A DNA stretch of 5,797 nt from Candidatus Iainarchaeum sp. Lineage in GTDB: Archaea > Iainarchaeota > Iainarchaeia > Iainarchaeales > GCA-2688035. The notes under the pieces were generated by a model that worked only from the letters and a program-made list of their open reading frames with translations, did not search any database and was not told where the DNA came from. The stretch lies in the NCBI GenBank assembly GCA_017608725.1, contig JAFCFG010000073.1, positions 1-5,797 on the forward strand, given 5' to 3'. Both the position numbers and the translations under genes were made by a program. Within the stretch, counting starts at the first letter, position 1, and each line of letters starts with the position of its first letter. This document shows, one piece after another, positions 1-5,401 of this stretch.

Positions 1-745
1 CAATGGTTTTTCCCAAACCTTTCTCTTCCTTTACCTCCAAAACAGTTCCCTTTCCCGGTTCATTCTCGTCAATTGAAAGTCTTCCCCCCAAAAAACGCTG
101 GCTTAATCCTGTTAAAAGCATCAATAATTCTGGCAGCCCCTCCCCTGTCTTTGCGCTAATTGGCACAATTGGGATTTGTTTGCTGAAATCACTGCACCTG
201 TCAAATCGCTCGCTTTGAAAACCGTGCCCGTGCAGTTTTCCAACAAACTGGTAAATTTTTTCATCCAAAACAGTTTTTCCCTTCTCACCCTGCAGCTTTA
301 GGTTTTCACTAAATTCCCCTTCTTTGCTGCTCCACTCAGCCAGCAAATCCAACTTGTTTGCCCCTACAATAAACGGTGTTTTGAATTCCTTTAGGATATT
401 TATTGCCTCAATAGTCTGCTGCTGAAACCCTTGGGTTACATCAACAATCAAAACAGCAAGGTCAGCAATGCTGCCGCCTCTCTCCCTTAACGAAGTGAAT
501 GCAGCGTGCCCAGGTGTGTCAATGAACAGCAGGCCTGGCAGATTCACCTTAAAGCCGTATTGTTCCATCAGCTTTCCGGCTATTTTGTTTATTAGGTCAA
601 TTGGCAGCACAGTTGCGCCAATATGCTGCGTTATTGCACCGGCTTCCTTTTCTGCAATGGCTGTTCCCCTGATCCTGTCAAGCAACTTGGTTTTACCATG
701 GTCAACATGGCCAAGCACGGTCACAATCGGCTGCCTTACTTTCAT
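1..745 (-). CDS. infB: Translation initiation factor aIF5B (IF-2 family GTPase), N-terminal part
   Basis: Ribosome-dependent GTPase that promotes subunit joining and initiator tRNA placement. The visible 248 residues hold the whole G domain: G1 GHVDHGKT at 12-19, switch I AGAITQHIGAT with T39, G3 DTPGH at 76-80, G4 NKLD at 130-133 and G5 SAK at 197-199. Domain II begins near 230 (GTVLEVKEEKGLG). There is no long N-terminal extension, which is the archaeal form rather than the eukaryotic or bacterial one. The gene runs off the left edge; the family is usually near 600 residues, so more than half is missing. The ATG start follows AAGGTGG by 5 nt, and that site overlaps the dut stop codon, so translation is probably coupled to dut. 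It is the last gene of the rpl7ae operon visible here. Identification is secure. Confidence 0.96.
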   Translation of the reverse strand, partial: MKVRQPIVTVLGHVDHGKTKLLDRIRGTAIAEKEAGAITQHIGATVLPIDLINKIAGKLMEQYGFKVNLPGLLFIDTPGHAAFTSLRERGGSIADLAVLIVDVTQGFQQQTIEAINILKEFKTPFIVGANKLDLLAEWSSKEGEFSENLKLQGEKGKTVLDEKIYQFVGKLHGHGFQSERFDRCSDFSKQIPIVPISAKTGEGLPELLMLLTGLSQRFLGGRLSIDENEPGKGTVLEVKEEKGLGKTI

Positions 746-755
746 CTTAACCACC

Positions 756-1199
756 TTACTCAAGTCCAGTTGAACCAAAGCCTGCATCGTTCCTTGTTGT
801 TTCATCCAGTTCCTCAACCTCTTCCATTTCTGCTTCCTCAACTTTTGCTATTACAAGCTGTGCAATCTTCTTTCCCTTCTCAACCTTGAATGCCTCTTTC
901 CCCAAATTGGCCAGTATCACCTGCACTTCTCCCCTGTAACCTGAATCAATTGTGCCTGGGCTATTCAAGACAGTTACTCCGTTGTTTGCAGCTATGCCGC
1001 TCTTTGGCCTTACCTGGGCTTCAAAGCCCTTTGGTATGGCAATTTTTATCCCGGTTTTTATCATCTTTCTTTCACCTGGCTCTATCACTGTTTCCTCAAC
1101 AGAGTAGAGGTCCATGCCACTGTCTCCCGGATGCGCATAACTGGGTAGTTTGGCATCAGCTGAAATCTTTTTCACCAAAATTTTCATTTCCTGTTTCAC
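756..1199 (-). CDS. dut: Trimeric-type dUTP diphosphatase (dUTPase)
   Basis: Hydrolyses dUTP to dUMP and pyrophosphate, keeping uracil out of DNA and supplying dUMP for thymidylate synthesis. All five motifs of the trimeric family are present in 147 residues: motif 1 around PGDSGMDLYS (24-33), motif 2 RPKSGIA (64-70), motif 3 GTIDSGYRGE (82-91, catalytic Asp85), motif 4 KIAQLVI (111-117), and the glycine-rich motif 5 RNDAGFGSTG (136-145) that closes over the neighbouring active site. An acidic stretch (121-133) precedes motif 5. The GTG start overlaps the ndk stop as GTGA and has GGAG 5 nt upstream. An in-frame ATG four codons later gives the more family-like N terminus (MKILVKKI) but has a worse-placed ribosome site. 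The gene sits between ndk and infB, which is unusual for this conserved operon. The enzyme assignment is secure; the exact start is less so. A dCTP deaminase-like relative is less likely because the motif 3 and motif 5 pattern is that of dUTPases. Confidence 0.95.
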   Translation of the reverse strand: MKQEMKILVKKISADAKLPSYAHPGDSGMDLYSVEETVIEPGERKMIKTGIKIAIPKGFEAQVRPKSGIAANNGVTVLNSPGTIDSGYRGEVQVILANLGKEAFKVEKGKKIAQLVIAKVEEAEMEEVEELDETTRNDAGFGSTGLE

Positions 1200-1678
1200 T
1201 TCTTCTCCTTTTCAATGTATTTTTCGTCCCTGCTGTAAATCCAGTCGAAATTCATTTTGTTGTATTGGTATAGCTCTTCCTCCTTGAAGAATCTCTTTAT
1301 TTCCTCTTCTGCTTTTTCATCACTGTCCGATGCATGCACCAAATTGGCCTGGTTGCTGACGCTGTAGTCTCCCCTTATTGTGCCCGGCTCTGCTTCCCTG
1401 CCAAAAGTTGAACCAACCATTTTCCTTACAACGCTCACAACATCCTTTCCCTCCAAAACCATCAAAAGGCAGGGGATGCTTGACATGTATCTGATTAATT
1501 CGCCGTAGAATTCCTTTTCTTTGTGCTGTGCGTAGTGCTCTTTTAGGACATATGGCTTGAGCAGCTGCATTTTCAGCGCAACAATCTTCAAGCCCTTTCT
1601 CTCAAACCTGTGGATTATTTCTCCAACGAGGTCTCTGTTTACAGCATCTGGTTTTATTATTACAAGTGTTCTATCCAT
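1196..1678 (-). CDS. ndk: Nucleoside diphosphate kinase
   Basis: Transfers the gamma phosphate of ATP to nucleoside diphosphates through a phosphohistidine, balancing NTP and dNTP pools in the cytoplasm. The active-site residues line up with the family: K9 in VIIKPDA, Y49, R85, T91, R102 in EPGTIRGDYS, N112 and catalytic H115 in NLVHASDS (most homologues have HGSDS). At 160 residues it is a little longer than usual because of a charged C-terminal tail after IKRFF that ends EKEKK. The ATG start has a full GAGGTGA ribosome site 7 nt upstream, which contains the TGA stop of rpl24e, so coupling is likely. Its 3' end overlaps the dut start by GTGA. The position after L24e is the classical archaeal arrangement. 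Confidence 0.97.
   Translation of the reverse strand: MDRTLVIIKPDAVNRDLVGEIIHRFERKGLKIVALKMQLLKPYVLKEHYAQHKEKEFYGELIRYMSSIPCLLMVLEGKDVVSVVRKMVGSTFGREAEPGTIRGDYSVSNQANLVHASDSDEKAEEEIKRFFKEEELYQYNKMNFDWIYSRDEKYIEKEKK
1205..1208 (-). promoter_or_regulatory. Shine-Dalgarno GGAG deciding the GTG start of dut
   Basis: GGAG lies 5 nt before the GTG at 1199, the same spacing as for infB. The alternative ATG at 1187 would be 17 nt away from it and has only a weaker GTGA 8 nt upstream. The site is inside the last codons of ndk, so ribosomes finishing ndk could restart directly on dut. Confidence 0.6.
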
Positions 1679-1685
1679 TTCACAT

Positions 1686-2012
1686 TCACCTCTTTCTCTT
1701 CCTCTTGGTTCTCTTGCCCCGCTTTTTCTTCTTCTTTTTCTTTTTTGGGGCTTTTGCCCTTGCCCTGGGTTTTACCTTTTCCCCTTTTTCCTCAGCTGCT
1801 GTTTTTTCTCTTTGCTTTTCCTTTTTCTTCTCCGCTTTTTTTGCATCCTGGAATACCTCAGTCCAAATTGTAGTTGTTGGATGCCTCTTCAATTGCAGCA
1901 GGTTTTTCTCGCATTTGTTGCTGCAGAAAAATAGGGCTGTAGCGTCCCTTTTCACAAACAACAGGCCTGTGCCTGGTTTTATTTTTTTACCGCAAAAGCT
2001 GCATTTTGCCAT
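1686..2012 (-). CDS. rpl24e: Large-subunit ribosomal protein L24e with long basic tail
   Basis: Zinc-ribbon protein of the archaeal/eukaryotic large ribosomal subunit. The core is complete: CSFCGKKI (C4, C7) and the second pair C30 and C34 in FFCSNKC form the C2-C2 zinc site, followed by RHPTTTIWTEVF, a typical end of the L24e core. After about residue 55 comes a roughly 50-residue tail made almost only of Lys, Arg, Glu and Ala, including eight consecutive lysines and ending KRKRKR. Typical archaeal L24e proteins are about 60-70 residues, so the tail is extra; it probably binds rRNA. The tail is encoded by an almost pure purine stretch. The ATG has AGGTGAT 8 nt upstream, overlapping the rps28e stop. 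Confidence 0.94.
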   Translation of the reverse strand: MAKCSFCGKKIKPGTGLLFVKRDATALFFCSNKCEKNLLQLKRHPTTTIWTEVFQDAKKAEKKKEKQREKTAAEEKGEKVKPRARAKAPKKKKKKKKRGKRTKRKRKR

Positions 2013-2021
2013 ATACTATAA

Positions 2022-2231
2022 TCACCTTGTTTTAATTTCCTTTGCTTCCCTCTCAGTGCTGAGCAGAACTATTATGTCCCCCTTTTGTATGTTTCCCTTA
2101 ACGTTCCTTCTTTTTACTCTGCCTGCCTCTGGCCCTTCAAGGATTTTGCACAGGACTTGGATGACTTCTCCGTGCACGCCTGTCCTTTTCACTACTTCAA
2201 CAATCTCCGCTGGTGTTCCTTCCTTAACCAT
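2022..2231 (-). CDS. rps28e: Small-subunit ribosomal protein S28e
   Basis: OB-fold protein of the archaeal/eukaryotic small ribosomal subunit, near the mRNA exit channel. The 69 residues match the family length and the C-terminal signature RNVKGNIQKGDIIVLLSTERE (42-62 region); the N-terminal part has the expected PAEIVEVVKRTGVHGEVIQV strand pattern. The ATG start follows AAGGTGG by 7 nt. It lies between L7Ae (30 nt gap) and L24e (9 nt gap), as in many archaea. Confidence 0.95.
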   Translation of the reverse strand: MVKEGTPAEIVEVVKRTGVHGEVIQVLCKILEGPEAGRVKRRNVKGNIQKGDIIVLLSTEREAKEIKTR

Positions 2232-2261
2232 ATTGCAACCACCTTTTCTTCCTGCCTGAAT

Positions 2262-2627
2262 TTACTTATTCAATTCAGCCAGCTTTTTGGTTATTTCCGC
2301 CAGCTCTTTCTTTGCGTCTCCTTCTTCAACCACTGCCGCTGCCGCTGTGCTGACTGCAATTCCCGTCCTTTTGCCCAGCTCCTCTCTTGTCTTCACATAG
2401 CTGAATGCAATGCCCTTCTCTTTGCACAATAGGGGCAGGTGCATAACTATTTCCGCTGGGCTTACGTCTTCTGCAATCAAAACGAGTTTTGCTGTGCCTC
2501 TTTCAACAGCCTTTGTTACCTCGTTTACCCCGATCCTTATTTTTCCCTTCTTTGCTACCTTTTCAACCAGATCAAGCTGGTCTTGCTGCAGCTTCTCTGG
2601 CACTTCAAACTGAACTAATCCCGCCAT
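2262..2627 (-). CDS. rpl7ae: Ribosomal protein L7Ae, kink-turn binding protein
   Basis: Binds kink-turns in 23S rRNA and, in archaea, is also a core subunit of box C/D and H/ACA guide RNPs and of RNase P. The 121-residue protein has the full signature: GVNEVTKAVERGTAKLV (N35, E36 and K39 contact the kink-turn G-A pairs), IAEDVSPAEIVMHLPLLC, and GIAFSYVKTREELGKRTG. I chose the ATG at 2627, not the in-frame ATG at 2666, because GGAGGTG lies 9 nt upstream of it and the N terminus MAGLVQFEVPEKL fits homologues; the upstream extension would also translate through the ribosome site. It heads the operon. A possible kink-turn directly before its ribosome site suggests self-regulation. Confidence 0.96.
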   Translation of the reverse strand: MAGLVQFEVPEKLQQDQLDLVEKVAKKGKIRIGVNEVTKAVERGTAKLVLIAEDVSPAEIVMHLPLLCKEKGIAFSYVKTREELGKRTGIAVSTAAAAVVEEGDAKKELAEITKKLAELNK

Positions 2628-2636
2628 AATGATGTA

Positions 2637-2643
2637 CACCTCC
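2637..2643 (-). promoter_or_regulatory. Strong Shine-Dalgarno of rpl7ae (GGAGGTG)
   Basis: A seven-base match to the complement of the archaeal 16S rRNA 3' end, 9 nt before the ATG at 2627. It decides the start codon and directly follows the UGA of the kink-turn candidate. Confidence 0.85.
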
Positions 2644-2666
2644 TCAGCCCAAGAGCAGGGCCTCAT
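2644..2666 (-). promoter_or_regulatory. Candidate kink-turn in the rpl7ae leader
   Basis: In the minus-strand RNA, AUGAGGCCC and GGGCUGA face each other across a 7-nt loop. Four Watson-Crick pairs plus one G-U pair form the helix, and the GA before it opposes the GA after it, giving the tandem sheared G-A/A-G pairs of a kink-turn. The halves resemble box C (RUGAUGA, here AUGAGG) and box D (CUGA exactly). The outer stem is weak: CC 10 nt upstream could pair with GG of the ribosome site, but a standard 3-nt bulge with a good second stem is not seen. Inference only. Confidence 0.4.
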
Positions 2667-2699
2667 TTATCATCGGTAGAAAAAAAGAATTTTCCTTAG

Positions 2700-2727
2700 A
2701 TTAATTACCCCGGGCAATGTTTAAAAA
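2700..2727 (-). promoter_or_regulatory. TATA-like boxes upstream of rpl7ae
   Basis: Two candidates: TTTTTAAAC (2727-2719) would start transcription near 2697, a leader of about 70 nt; TAATTAAT (2707-2700) would start near 2677, a leader of about 50 nt. Neither is a perfect consensus, and a T7 run at 2686-2680 lies between the two predicted starts. The operon needs a promoter in this gap, but I cannot say which is used. Confidence 0.4.
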
Positions 2728-2750
2728 GCCTTTTACTGCGGTAAAAGGCT
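2723..2750 (-). terminator. Perfect 10-bp hairpin followed by T5, possible gltX terminator
   Basis: On the minus strand AGCCTTTTAC, loop CGCA, and GTAAAAGGCT form a perfect stem that ends in a run of five T. It lies 130 nt past the gltX stop, in the right orientation to end that transcript. Archaea mainly terminate at T runs, with hairpins optional. The T run overlaps a TATA-like box, so the element may serve both ends of the gap. Confidence 0.45.
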
Positions 2751-2823
2751 GTCGAATATCTCTGGAATTGGGGAGAATTAATGGGATTAAGTTTAAAAGT
2801 ATTCGACACCCTGGTAAAAGGCT
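2740..2823. repeat. 11-bp direct repeat GGTAAAAGGCT
   Basis: Copies at 2740-2750 and 2813-2823. Each is preceded 21-22 bp earlier by GTTTAAAA (2719-2726 and 2791-2798), which points to an old tandem duplication of about 72 bp, now diverged between the conserved blocks. Confidence 0.6.
2751..2807. repeat. 8-bp long-range inverted repeat GTCGAATA/TATTCGAC
   Basis: GTCGAATA at 2751-2758 and TATTCGAC at 2800-2807 are perfect inverted copies separated by 41 bp. They adjoin the two direct copies of GGTAAAAGGCT, so the whole block could fold as a longer imperfect stem. Confidence 0.6.
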
Positions 2824-2834
2824 TGCGAAAAGGG

Positions 2835-2852
2835 GCAATGCCAAAGCATTGC
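2835..2852. repeat. 7-bp perfect hairpin GCAATGC-CAAA-GCATTGC
   Basis: Perfect inverted repeat with a 4-nt spacer, 30 bp after the gltX stop in the direction of transcription. No T run follows, so it looks more like a 3'-UTR stability or processing stem than a terminator. Confidence 0.45.
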
Positions 2853-2881
2853 AGAGGTAATTAGAGCAGCGAGAAGAGGCC

Positions 2882-4504
2882 TCATTCGTGTGTAAACCTC
2901 AGCAAAACCCTGTCTTCTTCCTTTTTGTCAACAACACAGAATCCAACCTTGTCAAGCTGCACATGCTGGCCTTCTCTCTTTTCCCCTATCTTTTCATCAG
3001 CCAATCCAAGCAGCTTGCTTGCGTCATCCATTAATATTTCAACATCCTTGCCTTCCCTAAGCCAGGAAACAATTGGCTTGTTTATTTTGGCTTCTCCAAC
3101 AAAATCAGCAAAAACCTGCAAGGGGTCAATCTTCTTTATTTTTACATTAAACAATTCCCTCAGCCTTACGACATCGCCAGCCTTAAATTTTTCAAACTGC
3201 TTCTTGTCAACAACCAACCTGCTCATTCCATTTGGTGCCATATGCACCTCCAACTGCAATGGCTCTGCAATAAAGGAGATCCTCTCGCTCAGTGGTTCAA
3301 TCAGCTTCCTGTTCAAATCAATCAGCTTATTCCACTCAATCGCTGCGTCGCTGCTCTTCACCCCCAAATCCAAAATTGCCTGCCTCAAAACCTCTGGCCT
3401 AAAACCCCTTTTTCTAAATGCCCTTATTGTGCCAAGCCTTGGGTCATCCCAGCCAGCATATTCTCCCCTGCCAATCCCTTCCCTTATTTTTGAGGTACTC
3501 AAAACAATGCCCTGCAAACTTATCCTGCCAAAATGAAAGCAATGGGGGTATTTCCACCCAAAGTATTTGTACAAGAATTCCTGCTTTGTTTTGTTCTGCT
3601 CGTGTTCCTGGCCCCGGACAATCAGCGTTGCGCCAAGCAGGTGGTCATCAATGGCAGAAGCAAAATTGTAAGAGGGCCAAACATGCTTCCCCCTAGTCTT
3701 TGGATTGGGGTGTTGGGGGTTGTCCACAACCTTTGCAGCCCACCAATCACGCACACTTGGGTCCTTGTGCTGCAAATCTGTTTTAATCCGAAGAACTGCC
3801 TCTCCCTCCTTGAACTCGTTCTTGAGCATTTTTTCAAATCGCTTTATCTGCTCTCTTCTATCAAGGTCTCTGCATTTACACCCCTTTTTTGCCCTAATCC
3901 CTTCTCTCCACATTTCCACAGGGCAAATGCATATATACGCGACTCCCTTCCGCAATGCCGCTTTCAGATACTTGTAATAAAGCCCTAGCCTGTCAGAGGC
4001 AAAGTAGGTTTCAGCAATGCTGCAGCCAAGCCATTGCAAATCCTCTTTAAAGAGCTGCTCCGCGTTCTCAATCGGCTTTTTCACTTTTGGGTCAGTGTCA
4101 TCGAACCTGAGAAGCATCTTGCCCCTGTACTTTTTTGCAAACTCATCGCTTATAATTGCCGCTCTTGCATTTCCCAAATGGAATGGCCCGTTTGGGTTTG
4201 GTGCATACCTTGTTACAACTTTTTCCCTTGCAGCCCATTCCAAGGGGGGAAGGGCCCCTGTTTTTCCCTTTGGTTTGAGCTCATAGCCTGCTTTTTCAAA
4301 TTTTTTGAATTCCCCCTCAATTTCCTCTTGCCTCATTTCGTTTACTTTCCTGACGGCAACCACTGCAATCTGAGTCAATTTTGGAATGTTGAGTTCTGGG
4401 TAGAGCGCTTTCAGTTTTCCAATAACCGGCCCTACATCTGCTTTTCCAGAATGCAGGGCAGCGTTCTTTATCGCATACCTGTATGCGTCTTCTTCCACTG
4501 TCAT
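2882..4504 (-). CDS. gltX: Glutamyl-tRNA synthetase, archaeal type
   Basis: Class I synthetase that charges tRNA-Glu; archaea lack GlnRS and normally use a non-discriminating enzyme that also makes Glu-tRNA-Gln for amidation. The 540 residues match the archaeal family: an N-terminal helical domain to about 90 (ALHSGKADVGPVIGKL), the HIGH-class motif PNPNGPFHLGN (102-112), RFDDTDP (133-139), a Cys cluster CIC/CKC (192-194 and 209-211) that may bind zinc, IVRGQEH (295-301), the KMSKS-class motif LSTSK (335-339), WDDPRLGTIRAFRKRG (352-367), and C-terminal beta-barrel anticodon-binding domains. The start at 4504 (MTVEEDAYRYAIKNA) fits homologues and the TATA box; a longer frame back to 4570 would contain that TATA box. 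No ribosome site precedes it, so it is probably leaderless. It follows a TrmB-like gene with its own promoter between them. Confidence 0.95.
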   Translation of the reverse strand: MTVEEDAYRYAIKNAALHSGKADVGPVIGKLKALYPELNIPKLTQIAVVAVRKVNEMRQEEIEGEFKKFEKAGYELKPKGKTGALPPLEWAAREKVVTRYAPNPNGPFHLGNARAAIISDEFAKKYRGKMLLRFDDTDPKVKKPIENAEQLFKEDLQWLGCSIAETYFASDRLGLYYKYLKAALRKGVAYICICPVEMWREGIRAKKGCKCRDLDRREQIKRFEKMLKNEFKEGEAVLRIKTDLQHKDPSVRDWWAAKVVDNPQHPNPKTRGKHVWPSYNFASAIDDHLLGATLIVRGQEHEQNKTKQEFLYKYFGWKYPHCFHFGRISLQGIVLSTSKIREGIGRGEYAGWDDPRLGTIRAFRKRGFRPEVLRQAILDLGVKSSDAAIEWNKLIDLNRKLIEPLSERISFIAEPLQLEVHMAPNGMSRLVVDKKQFEKFKAGDVVRLRELFNVKIKKIDPLQVFADFVGEAKINKPIVSWLREGKDVEILMDDASKLLGLADEKIGEKREGQHVQLDKVGFCVVDKKEEDRVLLRFTHE

Positions 4505-4530
4505 CGTAACAATTAGTATGGGTGAATTAC

Positions 4531-4539
4531 TATAAATAA
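4531..4539 (-). promoter_or_regulatory. TATA box of gltX, predicting a leaderless mRNA
   Basis: TTATTTATA on the minus strand is centred near 4534. Archaeal start sites lie about 26 nt downstream, that is near 4508, 0-6 nt before the ATG at 4504. The interval holds no Shine-Dalgarno, which agrees with leaderless translation. Confidence 0.65.
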
Positions 4540-4573
4540 TTTGCTTTAATGCCCAGCCGGGCTTATTCAAAAG

Positions 4574-5314
4574 CTATTTCCTTGCCTGTTGCCAGCACTT
4601 GTCAAAGTAGTGTTGCAGCGCGTTTGCAATCGGCTTGTGCTGGCGGAATATGGCAAAGTGGTATTCTTGTTTTTCTCTCTTGAAATCGCTTAATGCAAGG
4701 ACAACCTTTTTTCCGTCGATGATAAATGCATTCAGGCCATGTCCCAATTGTCTTGCTTCGTGCGCTGTTTTTCTCACCCAATCAGTTGAAAAGCTGTTCA
4801 AAATCTTTACACTAACGTTTCTTTGCTTTGCCTTTTCAATTGCCTCCCTTAATACATGTTCCTTGTCTGTTGCCTCTGCAAATCCAACAAGGCTGTTCTT
4901 TGCTTTAACAATTTCCTGGGCAAGAATTCTCTCAAAGTCATGCCTGTTCTTTACCCGCATGACTGTTTCCCCTGCCTGCTCTTTTGCATCCGGGGCTGAA
5001 AGGCTGCTCTTCAATTCAGCTGCCCTGTTTTGCAGCTCCTTCAGTTCCCGCTGTTTTTCCACAAGAAGGTTGTCCAATGCCTTCTTTGCTTCAACGCTTC
5101 TGTATTTCTTTGGCCTGCCCCTTATTTCAATAACCATGTTCTTTTCAACAAGCTTGTTCAGGACATCGTAAACCCTTGTTTTTGGCACTTGGGCAAGCCT
5201 GCTTATAGCCGGGGCCTCTGACTCACCCAGCTTGAACAGTGTGCTGAGCGTTTTGCTCTCGTATTCAGTTAAACCAAGCTGCAGCAGCAACTCATTTATT
5301 TCACTACTGTTCAT
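4574..5314 (-). CDS. TrmB-like transcriptional regulator (winged helix plus PLD-like domain)
   Basis: Probable DNA-binding regulator. Residues 10-75 form the TrmB-type winged helix (LGLTEYESKTLSTL, AISRLAQVPKTRVYDVLNKL as recognition helix region, then a wing with RGRPKKYRSV). Residues 76-105 are a Lys/Glu-rich helix likely to dimerise as a coiled coil. Residues 115-245 resemble the phospholipase D-like middle domain of TrmB proteins (VGFAEATD, VKILNS, FIIDGKKVVLALSD) without a catalytic HxK motif. At 246 residues it lacks the C-terminal sugar-binding domain of the 340-residue sugar regulators, so the ligand cannot be guessed. The ATG has GAGGG 9 nt upstream and its own TATA box. It ends 69 nt before gltX. 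The family is clear, the target genes unknown. Confidence 0.85.
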   Translation of the reverse strand: MNSSEINELLLQLGLTEYESKTLSTLFKLGESEAPAISRLAQVPKTRVYDVLNKLVEKNMVIEIRGRPKKYRSVEAKKALDNLLVEKQRELKELQNRAAELKSSLSAPDAKEQAGETVMRVKNRHDFERILAQEIVKAKNSLVGFAEATDKEHVLREAIEKAKQRNVSVKILNSFSTDWVRKTAHEARQLGHGLNAFIIDGKKVVLALSDFKREKQEYHFAIFRQHKPIANALQHYFDKCWQQARK

Positions 5315-5348
5315 GCCCCTTTTCCCTCATACTAGCCCAGAATATCTA

Positions 5349-5375
5349 ATATATTTAACACTTTTATATATTTAA
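5349..5375. repeat. 10-bp direct repeat ATATATTTAA over the TATA box
   Basis: Copies at 5349-5358 and 5366-5375, 17 bp apart, overlap or flank the TATA box. They could be an autoregulatory operator for the TrmB-like protein, or simply low-complexity AT sequence. Confidence 0.3.
5362..5370 (-). promoter_or_regulatory. TATA box of the TrmB-like gene
   Basis: TATATAAAA in a very AT-rich block, centred near 5366, predicts a start near 5340 and a leader of about 26 nt that keeps the GAGGG ribosome site at 5328-5324. A second AT-rich box nearer the gene would start inside that site and is less likely. Confidence 0.65.
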
Positions 5376-5401
5376 ATTTACCCCATACAGTTAAGAAATT
5401 A

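Noticed and set aside
1740..1746. A AAA AAG slippery heptamer in frame in the rpl24e tail, which could allow a -1 frameshift.
   Set aside because: Such heptamers are expected in a run of lysine codons, I see no downstream stimulatory structure, and the zero-frame ending gives a sensible basic tail.
2628..2666. An N-terminal extension of L7Ae from the in-frame ATG at 2666.
   Set aside because: It would cross the strong Shine-Dalgarno, has no site of its own, and does not resemble L7Ae N termini.
2751..2807. TATTCGAC/GTCGAATA looks a little like a tRNA T-loop.
   Set aside because: There is no acceptor stem, anticodon arm or correctly spaced D-arm around it on either strand.
2727..2823. A 97-bp MITE-like element with 10-bp inverted ends.
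   Set aside because: No target-site duplication flanks it, and a third copy of the end lies inside; duplication or RNA structure explains it at least as well.
2925..3536. Long open frames on the plus strand opposite gltX and other genes.
   Set aside because: They mirror well-identified minus-strand genes, have no family features, and follow no ribosome site pattern.
4551..4562. GCCC-AGCC-GGGC mini-hairpin after the TrmB-like gene as a terminator.
   Set aside because: The stem is only 4 bp and no T run follows.
4505..4570. An N-terminal extension of GltX from an upstream start at 4570.
   Set aside because: It contains the TATA box and does not match the family N terminus.
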